Assembly: GCA_026545225.1 (NCBI GenBank)
Contig: CM048845.1
Coordinates: forward strand, 121,399,033 to 121,463,032
Origin: Cornus controversa
Taxonomy: Eukaryota; Streptophyta; Magnoliopsida; Cornales; Cornaceae
Direction: 5' to 3'
Length of the DNA: 64,000 nucleotides
Every line of letters starts with the position of its first letter. Position 1 is the first letter of the stretch. The notes beneath the pieces were generated by a model. That model worked only from the letters and a program-made list of their open reading frames with translations. It had not been told where the DNA came from and did not search any database. This document shows, piece after piece, positions 12,003-24,000 of this stretch. The translations under genes and the position numbers were made by a program.

Positions 12003-15000
12003 AGTGTGTGTGTGTATATATATACACACACACACACATACATACATGCATACACACACACACATATGTACATATCAGTGTATGTTCTCTGCAAATCTTG
12101 ATTCCTTAAATTCTATATGTGATTCTTTTTGGAGCAGTCTCTACGGGTGGTGTTTGTTAAATTGTTGAAGATTGATCCGAGTTTTGTGAATTATTTTTCT
12201 AAAATTGAATTTCATTTGCTTGAACTGTGTCGATAGTTTGATGTGACGTTGAATTTTATTAGAAGAAATCTGGATCGCAACGGCATGCTGTATGAGTTGC
12301 CAAGGAATTAGAGACATTCATGAATGTCTGATGTTGTTAAGTTTGATTGTGAGCCCTAGGACGCTACGGTAAGGGAAAAGACGTTTCACGGTTTCATAAT
12401 TGGATTTGATCTTCATTTTCTTTTTTCTTTTTCCTGGCAAAAAGAATTTTTATTGATCAAGAACATGAATTACAGTCAGATTTCACCTCTTCAGCTAACC
12501 ATAGTGGCAACTGATCAGTGAAAATAGCATTGCATCTAACTAAAAGAGCAAATTGCCTAAAAGCATGAGCCATCCTATTTCCATTTCTTGGAATATACTG
12601 AATGGCATTGACAATAATCTTGGTTCTCAAAACTCTAATATCTTCAATGATGACAGCTCTACAACTGTCCCAATAAAAACCTTCATTCACAGCTCTTATT
12701 ATAGCCTGAGCATCACCTTCCATAGTTAAATTTTCCAAGTTTTGACTAACAGCAAAAGCAAGGGATTGTTTTAGAACCAAAGCTTCTGCAGAGGAAGCAT
12801 CAGCAACATGTGGGAAATAAAAAATGCTGCCATAATAACACAGCCGTCCCCACCTCTGATTACCAAACCACCACCTGCTTCACCACTCCTGCAACAAAAG
12901 GCAGCATCAAAGTTGCCCTTTAGCTTACCCAAAGCAGGAGGTAACCACTGTACAACAGAAACAGGGCCATGAAATTGTAACCTTTGACTAGAACAGCTGC
13001 TCTGTAGCAAACTGGAAGCTTCAGAAAACTCTGCGATAAAGCTTGAGTAACAACATCCACTTCAGACCATTGTTTCTTATTAAAAATAAAATCATTACGA
13101 GATTTCCAAAGATACCACACCAAAAAAGCAGCTATACCGAGAAAATCATCTTTGAAATCTTCGTTTACCCAAAGATTATACAGATCAGACCACCATTCAG
13201 TCCAAATAATTACAGGTTGAATACTTAAATCCAATCACAAGGGAGAAAGTTTCCGCACTTTTATTGATCTAGGACAATGCAAAAACAAATGATCAACAGA
13301 TTCTGCCTCCTGAAAACAAAATTGACACCTTTCATCAATATTCAAACCCCTTCTATGGAGTTTCTCAGCCACAACAACTCTGTTGAGTGAAACTTGTCAG
13401 AGGAAGTGTTTAATTTTTGACTTGACATTGAGCTTCCAAAGATTTTTCCAGAACACTGAAGGAACTGAAGACCTGCTGGACTCCCCCTTGACAGATTTGG
13501 AAACGAAAATTTTGCTGCTTCAAGAATACATCTAGGTGGTAGGCTGAAGTAACTGAGTACATACCATCCTTTGTAAAACCCCATATCAGATCTTCATTTT
13601 CTTTTGTTAGTATTTAAATTAATAATGACATAAAGTTGTATTAGTAAAAGATTCATTGGTAGCCAAATGTTACTGAAAATGTTCAACCTCAATATTATTA
13701 GATTATATGAGTCGGAGTATTGTAATGATGTGAGTGAGAGACTCTCAATTCACAGTGGCTTATTCCGTCCCAATCTTAGGAAAGTAAGTATTTGATCAAA
13801 ATTACTGGATTCATCAAAATTACTGAGTATTTCTTGTTTAAGGAGTATTACTTCAGAAATATGAGTGCACCAAAAATTGGGAATTTTTAAAAAAAATTTC
13901 CCACCTTTACATTTATATAAACGAACCTTATTATGTTCTTCTTTTATATATCCCCCCATAAGGGTGATATTATCATACAAATCCCAGTAGAGTAATTATT
14001 ATTTTTAATCTCAATTGGTTTATGATGATATTTGTTATTTTAGCTATAGAAACTTTTCACTCTTATTTTATATAACTTCTGATAAGGTAATTGTTAGCAT
14101 GGTCCCACATTGCCTGGGTACCTTTGGGATGTGCGGTGTATATACACATGGGCATCCTCTCCTTGTAAGCCAGCTTTCAAGGATGAGTTCTATCCAAGGG
14201 TTTATAATGGTATCAAAGCATGTGTACTACAGGGATGGGTCAGGTTCATATCTCCTGCCTTGCGTGGAGGGGGAGAGCCAAGTGTCTCTAGCCCTATCAC
14301 TGAGGGGGAGTGTTAGCATAGTCCCACATCGCCTGAGTTATATAAAATAAGTCCAAATGGAAACTATAGCTTTGAATATCTACTGGTTTACTATGGTATT
14401 TGTTTATAATTAGCTAAATCACAGTTCTTAGAGTTGAGTGAATTTTGTCTCATATTGAAGGTTGGACTCTACTCTGGTCTATTCTGGATTTTTTTTTTTC
14501 TTTCCCATTTGACCACATCATTTTCAGTTTTAGACTTTTCCTATTTTCCCAGTATCTGCCTTGGGAATAATAATAGGTTTCAGATGCAAACAAGTTTTAT
14601 GACTCCAGCTCATTCCTCCCGTTGGCTGAAGAGTTTTTTTTCCTCTTTTCTTTTTCTTCTTCTTCCTTGGATGTTCTCTGTTATGATCCAAATAACAATT
14701 AAACAGGCATAAATAAATCAATACCTTCTTTAATCCCAACTAGAGCAGTCATCAGAGCCTTTATAAGATTAGATTTTTGACTGCTTTTTTTCCCTACTTC
14801 CTCTGGGCAATGAATTTTCCGGTTGTGTTTGGTATAGTATGAGGGAAAAGAAAAGAAATGATGACATTAGTTATGAGAGAAAAGGAAAGAAAGGAATTTT
14901 AGTGTTAACCTTACATCATATTGGTTGATTAATGAGGGAAAGGAAATGAAAGGATAGTGTTCAAAACTAATCATATTTGAGAGAGACATGAAAAGAAACT

Positions 15001-18000
15001 ATTTTATTGAATTTACCACTATGCCCTAGGATTGAGGTGGTATTTTGTTTGTCCATAATAAATTTAGGGGTAAAATTACTGTTAGAGGGGTTAGTGAATC
15101 CCTCCTCCCCCATTTCCTTCCAAAATTTTATAACAAGCGCAAGGTAAGGTCTCTCATTTTTTTTTTCTTTCCTATCTTTTCATTTATCTCAAACCCAAAT
15201 GACCCTTATGGACAAACACTGTGTGAGCCTAGAACAACAAATACAAGGAATGAAGAAAGATCGCATTGACAAAGATCTGTTTGATTTTAATTTGATGTAA
15301 TGAAATTTTATATTTAGAAGGTTCTGCCAAAGCTCTTAGAACTATTTCACTGCCTAGTGAAAATCTTTGAAATTCCTTGGCTTCTTTCAAGAAATTTGGT
15401 ACCTTATTGAACAACAGTGTGTCCTCATGCCCTGAATATGCTTCCAGCCTGCATTTTGACATGTGGCACCTAGAAGCATTATATTAACATGCACAAAACC
15501 TTTTTTTTCCCCTTCCTTTTAGGTCTAATGGACGAGTGTTGGACCCTTGACAATATCCCTAAGCCATGGCCTGGGCAAAAGGAGGTTTGGCTAGGCCTCA
15601 CACAGCCTGCAAAAACCTGTGGTGAAATTTGACCCGTGACAACTGGTAGCATAATTATTTTTGATGTTTTACTGCTACGTAATGGGTGAGGAATATGATT
15701 TCCTTAGCATTTTTTTGGAGAAAATTACGAGTACATGGAGACTATATTTTGTACTCAGCAAAATCGTGTCACTAATTTTCATGGATAAAAATGGTGATCC
15801 ATGTGAAGCTTTATGAATCAGTATCAATTAATTATGGAGATGTATATGAATCAGTATCAATTAATTATGGAGATGTTGTACCAAATAAGAAGGATCATAG
15901 AAGGCACTCGAAGATACAAATGAAAATATCTGAAAGAATCAGTTTCTAATGGTTAGTCCAGAAAATAGGGGCTAATGGAAGGTGATTTGATTTGCCAACA
16001 TAAACAGTGGGCTCAACTTGCTTTGTTGAGAAAAGCATTAGATAAGAAGTTGGTCAATGCGGTTAGGTGAGGCTGCATATCAATTTAATTCTGATATTAG
16101 TGAGTTGTGTTATTGAAAAAATTGCATAATCAGACCTGAATGCTGCAGGTGTGTCTAGCCTATTCCCTACATTTGGAAATTGTATGAAGAATTGAGTTTT
16201 TAACAATAAAATACTTATATCTTTGTTCTGCAATCTGCAAATACACTTGGTATGGGGTTCTCTAATGCCAATTTCTAGTATTTATTTTCCTATAGCAAAT
16301 GAAGCCTAGGCTGCATTTTTTATTTGGTGATATAATCAATATAAATAAGCTAATCCAGTTTTAACTCATTGATTTATTGGTGGCTGGTGTTTCTGTAGTT
16401 CTATTGTAAATTTTTTTTTTAATATTTCACGACAGTTTTTATAGGTTGGTGTATTGATGCTTGGACTTGGTGGTGCCATTTTGTACTCTTACTGAGTCCT
16501 ACAGGCTGCAAACACACTTGTTATTGGGGTTTCTCCAATATCATTTCCAGGGTTTATTCCCTATAACAGAATGGAGCCTAGGCTGCATTTTTCAATTTGG
16601 TGATGTGATCGATAAATATCTGAAATAGCTTGTGTTCCAGTCTTGAATCATTGGTTTCTCAGTGCTTGGAATTGTAATATTTTATTTCATTGCGTAGATT
16701 TTTATGCCTTGGGTTGGTGAATTGATGCTCGGACTGGGTGGTCCCATTTGTTGCTACTTTATCTGATTTAATGTTGAAAATAGTGTTCATGCCTCAACTA
16801 CCATTTGTAATAGCTAGTTAATGTTTCTATTATTTTGAATTTATACATAATTGATACTCATTTCTTTTTTTTCTTATTCTTTTTCTAATCCACTCGAACC
16901 AGTTGCAGACCCCCAGAGTTTGCTAGAAGAAAAAGAATCACTGGAAGAAAGATTGGCAATGAGTGAATATGAGCTTCGTTTAGCCCAAGAGGACATTCTA
17001 AAACTGAAGACTGAATTGCAGAAGAAAACTGAGTTCAATCTGGATGATTTGAGTGGTAAGCCTTTAGTGGTGTGCCTTTAGATGTCCCAGCTTTCTTGTA
17101 GCACATCTTTCTGTCTAATAGTTGACGCATTCCTTGATCTCCACCACAGAAACTTATTTAGAACTTTCTATGCTTCATTGTTCCCAAGTTATTGGTAACA
17201 CCCAGAGTTTAAAATGAGTTTTCTACATAATTTGGTGTACCTGTAATGAGTTTATCTGGTAAAGTAGAAAAGAAACTCTCTTATTCTCTCTCTCTCTCCC
17301 CCTTTTCTTTTCTTATCTTTTTTTACTTTTTTAATTTATTTTTTTGCCCATATAACTTATAAGTAGCGAAGGCCCAGGTATGTGCTGGATCCATACACCC
17401 ATACTGCATTCAGCTCTTAAAGTTAATATGCCTAGGAACTCATATCCCCAATTACAATTACTGTGTGTAACTACAAGGCAGTTTTAATAATGGTGCATTA
17501 TAGGTTTTACTGTGTAAATTTTGTTCTTGCTTCTATCAAATAACCACAATGCTTCTCTTGTTTTTGTGAATCTATTTCTGTCAAAATTCATTTTACAGGG
17601 TCAAATAGAAATGCCTCTGCAATCCATAGACCAGATTTTCAACAGCGCAAGGATACTTCTTCTGATTTGGGCCCTTTGAAGGACAATGAACGTGGAGACC
17701 TCAACTGTGCTGTCAAAGAATATTTGCTTTTAGCAGGTTACCGTCTCACTGCAATGACATTCTATGAAGAGGTATGCAAACTTCTCCTGTGTATCTCCCA
17801 GTTTATTAGTTTTCCTAGTTTTTCATGCTCACGTGCATGGAAAGACAGGTTAATCCTTTTTTATTGATCCATATTATTTGTTTTGTTTGCTTTTTTCTTG
17901 CTTTATCTTTTGAAGGCAGTATCAAGAAAGCAAAAATTTTTATTGGAAAAGTTTGATGCTGCAGTTAACACGTTGAACCTTTGAAATAGATGAACTATGC

Positions 18001-21000
18001 TGCAGAAATATAAGAAACATAAAAAATATATTAGAAAAAATAAGCAACTTTGAATAAGAAACAAGTGCTTGTAATGAAGTATATTTGAATGCAAAACAAG
18101 TGCTTTATAATACTTCATACTTAACTAGCTCGTCCCCGATGATGTTCTGAAAACCTGGTTCAGTGACTGCCTCTGGGTTAACCAGTCAGATCAATTTAGC
18201 TTTTGAACACTACGTTTAATTTCGTATTTGATGCAATCTTATTCTTCTTATTCAGTATTGGGTCCTTGTGACATTATTGCTCATTTTTATTCTTCGGTGA
18301 TGTAACAAATTTTAAATAATAAAGAAGCTCTAGGAATATGTTTCATACAGGACAGGAGCTCTTCATATGTGAACTGTAGTAACGGTATATATTTATATAT
18401 GTATGAATGTTTATGTGTGTATATATATATAGAAATTAAAAGACTAGGATATTATTGTAACTTTTCAACACATTCACGCAGGTTACAGACCAGAACCTAG
18501 ATGTTTGGCAGAATTCGTCTGCATGTGTACCGGATGCACTGCGCCGTTACTATTATCAGTACCTCTCTTCCACTGCAGAGGCTGCCGAGGTACTCCCTGA
18601 AACATGCATGGGGTAGGCGAGTTGTTCTTCATGTATTTTTTAAGACATTGCTGATAAATTAGTAAAATAGTATTAGTCATTTGACAAAGACATTAATGCC
18701 CTTTACCGGTGCTTCATATTAGATTAGTTGTATAGGGATGCTCTATATATGCCCTGATAGTCTGTTTCTTGTATTCTACGTATTGTTTATTATTATATTT
18801 TCCTTTCACTCCGTAAGTGGTGGGCCAGAAGCTTGAGGTGGTGCCCAGTTGAGAGTGTGCATGTATACATATTTGCATTAGAATTATATTATTCCTTAAC
18901 CCCCCTCCCTTGTGATAACTATATGTTTTCTACATTTGTACACTGCTGAAGATTCACATTAAGAGCTCATGCTATGAATTTGATCCTCGCAGATTCACAT
19001 TAAGCTCATGCTAGGAACAAATTAATGTATCTAATGTCTGCTATCATTTTTTTCCCAATAGAGGATATAATTTGTAAGAGTATATAAATATGTGAATTCA
19101 CTGTCATTTCTACTTTCAAATTACTGAGCGTTGACTACATATTGGTAGGGTACCCCAAAGTGACTGTGATGGTCCCCAACCACTTATTTATGGCCTCTAT
19201 AGCCTGCTATCAGAATGTCAAGCTAACAATGTTTCTTCCGTTTGCTTTCTCTAGATTGTCTAGAATAAAATTTGTAACTCTTTAAATTTTAAAACCAAAC
19301 CAAACAAATAAATAAATGAACCACCCTATCAGGAACTGGAAGAACTATCTTTCCTAAGTTTATAAACTTTCTTAGAAATACCGACTCTAATGATAGAATG
19401 CCAAAATTTCAGGTTGAATTTTGAAGAATGCTTTGAATGTCCAAAAGATAGAAAAGGAAATTGGGTTTTGGAAATTTGGTCCCTTATTCTTCTTTCAGTA
19501 TTTCTTGGTTGAATGAAGTTAATTCATTTCCAACCTAAATATGCTTCCTTCGTGGTCGAAAATCAAAATTTGTTTGTGAGATCTAAATTTGCACTCTTGG
19601 GCTCATCCGAAAGCTTTAATTGATGTGAGATTTTTGTTTCAATTTGGTTTTCCATATGGATTTTGGTTCTTTCAATATATTATATCTACATTCTACATCT
19701 TGTGATTATAACATATTTCTGTTGGGGGGAGTTGAAGATGGTGGTTCGGGTTTTGGGTTCCATTTAAAACCTTATTATGAGTTTGTAATGCTTACTCTTG
19801 TTTGCCATGTTACATTTGGATTTATTCTGAAGGTCTATAACTATTAATTCAGAAAGATGACCCTTTTTTATTTGAGTTGAAATTTTTCGTAACATCATTC
19901 ATATGATACACCCTCTAATCATGTAAATATGTGACCTTGTGATTGTTTTGAAAAGTGTTTATTAACTATATCTTTATCAGTGCAAAGTTTGAAAATAGTA
20001 TCTTCAGCTAATGACTTGAAGAAAATATAAGACTAATTTCCATTATTAAGTTGATATATTAAATAAAATTTATTAAAAATCATTAGAAACACGAGGTGTG
20101 TTGGATTCTAGGATTGAAATATTCATATAATTTCATTAGGCTGTGTGCCTGAAAAAAAATTTCTACTATGGTATCTGCATCATGGTATTTCACATCAATT
20201 GGAACTGCTTCCAAAAGCCACAACTACTTCCCTAATTTATTTCCATGCTTTCGTTATTATTAATCTAATAATGTAGATCATATATTGAGAAGGATACTAA
20301 ATAAAGAAAAATCAAAATAAGATACTAAATAAAGAAGGATCAAATAAGGCACAGTTTGAATCTGGTGCTTTGGTGTTACTTTTTATTGAGTTTTTCACTT
20401 AATCATATGGTTAGGTTTTTTCCTAGTTGGTACACTCTGACACACACACACCCCCAAAGAATTGTTTGCACTCGAGAACTTGATCCTTAGACCTAATGCT
20501 TGCTAGGCACTAGGGCCAAGTACTTTATAATCATATGGTCAATTTTGAAAAAATAAAATAAAAGAGAAAGAAGAAGAGTAAAGACTTTGATGGGGTTACC
20601 CTATAAACCATGTGTGGACAGCCTTGGGTGATGTTTTTAATGGTTGTAGGCTGTAATGGCCATTAAGCAAATGAAGCAGCCTTCTACAACGGTCATGGCT
20701 TTTAACTGGATTGGGACCCTTAAATACCATTGGGTGGTGGCTTTACGTTTGTAAAAACCGTGACCATGACCTTTGTTTCTTCATGTGTAGATTTTATGTT
20801 TTGCACATCTAGTCTCAACTGTGGAGAATTGAGGTCTTTATGGTTGGTAGATATTCAATGTCTAGTTTTAGTTGAACAAATTTCAACATAGGCCAATGTT
20901 GGTACATTATATTGTGTCAAGAAATTTGGTTATCTATGTATGTAATTTATAATGTATGATTATGATGTATGAACTGTTTATCAAAATGTTGAGCCATTGA

Positions 21001-24000
21001 AGTAGTAATTATCTCCTGGTCTTAAATTGCGAAGTTCATCAAATTCAATTTTGCTTGAACATCATGAAGTTTGTTCTCCTTGTTCCCACCCTGAAAATTT
21101 AAATTGTGCTGAACAGACTAATATATAATCATTGCTTATGTTATCATTTAGTTTGATATAATGTTTGTGGCTTGTATATTTTTCTTTCTAACTATTTACT
21201 AAAGACCAAAATTAATTGTTAATAAATACTGAACTTGTGATTAGTAATGCATTATAAACGTTGCCTGTCTTGAAGTTTCTTGGAAACTGTTAGAGCCTTC
21301 AATGTTTTTTGCACAAACTTTTCTAGACAATTGATATTCATCAATTCCTTTGGAAATTTATTTGAATGTTGTTGCTTGTGCTGAACAGCACATAAATTAG
21401 AAAACTTATCAATGCTGCAGGAGAAAATTGCCATGCTTCGAGAAAATGAGACTTTGCTAAAATCGAATGAGGAGCTGGAAAATGAAAAGGAGTCTTTGCT
21501 TAAAAACAAAGATTTGGCTGATGGTCAAATTATGGCATTAACAAAATCCTTGGAGAATTTACAGAAGGATGTCAAGGACAAGGAGATTTTGGTATTTCTC
21601 TTTGAATAAACTGCATCTTTTAGAGAACCTATTCATGTCATGAATTCATGTCACAAATTATAGCTGATATAATGTTTATCAGGTGCAAGATTTGAAGCAG
21701 TCCTTGGAGCGACAAAGAAAAGAGCTCAATGACTGCAGAGCTGAAATCACTTCACTGAAAATGCACATTGAAGGGTCTTTGGCCGGAAAGAATCTAGTAG
21801 TTGGTGACACTGAAGATGTGCAATCACAGTCTGTAGAAAGCTACAAGGAAGAAATAAAATTGCTGCTGAAGGAAATTGAAAGTTTGAAGGAGAAAAAATC
21901 TATTTCTACTGAAACAACTATCAATTGCAATAAGGAGTTCATGGAGACGAATCATGAAGTCATTGAAATATGTGAAAATAATAACGTTACATCTTCAGAT
22001 GACATGGCATCAGGCGTTTTAGAAACTATAGATGCTCTATTAGTGGCAAATCAAACCTGCGATGACACCAATGACAAACATGAGAAATTTTCCAAAGGGA
22101 CATTATTAATTTCTCCAAATGATAATGATGCTACTGAGAATGCCGAGAAGCTGCCAAAACACAATGGTGAACCACCACTAGAAGATAACAGGTTACTTCC
22201 AAAATTGGACAGTCTAGTTGATGAATCTGTTTCTGAGAAAATGGTAAGTTCCTAGCATTTATTCTTTAGCCCATATTAACCTTTGGTGAAGATTTCATCA
22301 TACTCCATATCTGAATATAATTCAACTTTGTCAGGGTTTGGGAACCATTCAGATCCTTTCGGATGCATTGCCTAAAATTGTTCCTTATGTTCTGATCAAC
22401 CATCGGGAGGTGTGCTTATGAATATTTTAATCCTATTTGCCCATCCACATCATTTGCAGTTAATGGTTAGTCATATTTTGTTGGTATTGTATTATTTGCC
22501 CATAGGAGCTCCTTCCGCTGATAATGTGTGCAATCGAGCGCCATCCAGACAGCAGCACACGAGATTCCTTGACTCACACATTATTTAACCTAATTAAGCG
22601 TCCAGATGAACAACAAAGGCGAATTATAATGGATGTAAGTTTTTATATTAATTATAACTACCGCATCTATATTGTATTATATCTTTGTTTTTTGAACATG
22701 ATGCTCAAGTTTTTCTGTTCAGGCCTGTGTTACGCTTGCTAAGAGTGTAGGAGAGATGAGAACAGAAACAGAATTGCTTCCCCAATGTTGGGAACAAGTG
22801 AGCTTAAAATCTTGATTTTGCAGGGGACTCAGTTCATCTATGTTTTTCATTTTGTCTTGAATTGGATTTTGACATTTCTGGTCTCATGAATGTAGATTAA
22901 TCACACGTACGAGGAACGTAGGCTGCTCGTTGCACAATCATGTGGAGAACTTGCAGAATTTGTGCGGCCTGAGATCCGTGATTCTCTCATCTTGTCTATT
23001 GTGCAACAACTGATGGAAGATTCAGCGATTGTTGTTCGTGAGGCTGCTGCTCATAATCTGGCTTTGCTGCTTCAACTCTTTCCAAATATGGACAAATATT
23101 TCAAGGTCAGCTTCACTAAATATGCTTCGAGGCAATCATGGAGAAGAAATCTGACTTGACAGAATTGCCTACAATGTAAGCTATGTGGTCTAGGGAATGG
23201 AGCATTTCCCCCTGATCATAATATGATGACTTACAATGGAAAAATAAATAAATAAATAAAAAGGGAGTTTCTCCAATTCCTCTTCTTCTTGTTTGTTGGT
23301 AGGTTGAGGATATGATGTTTCAGTTGGTTTGCGATCCTTCTGGAGTCGTCGTAGAAACTACAATCAAAGAACTAGTCCCTGCTCTGATAAATTGGGGAAA
23401 CAAACTGGACCATATTTTACGAGTTTTACTCTCTCTCATCTTGAGTGCTGCTCAGGTATTTTTATTTTTAACTAGTATTTCCTCAATCGTGAAAAAATGT
23501 GACCACATGGTTTCTGATACATCTACCTTTTCAGCGTTGTCCGCCTCTGTCAGGTGTTGAAGGTTCTGTTGAGTCAAATCTCCGTGTCTTAGGCGAAAGA
23601 GAGCGCTGGAATATTGATGTTTTATTACGGTTGCTGGCAGAATTGCTTCCGTTTGTGCACCAGAAAGCAATTGAGACATGTCCATTTCCTTCTGTTTCAG
23701 AATCAGCAGGAACATTATTTTCTACTTCCCTGCTTGAACTGTATGCAGGGTAAGCTTTGAGTGACCCGCCTTTTTTACCTACCTTTTCCATTCAGGTGGA
23801 ACAAGACCATTTATCTTGAGATAGTGTCATCATATATTTTGAAACTCTAGCCTCCATCGCTTTGCTTTTGAAAAATTTTGATGCCTTACCAGGGGGCGTG
23901 TGGAATGGCCTGCATTTGAGTGGCTTCACTCTGACTGCTTTCCTGATTTGATTCACCTTGCCTCTTTATTACCTCAGAAGGAAGATAATTTAAGAAATCG

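Noticed and set aside
11728-12109. Ser/Leu- and Arg/Glu-rich frames over the exon 1 border
   Set aside because: They read through the (TTC)n(TC)n microsatellite; conserved protein order shows exon 1 ends at 11932.
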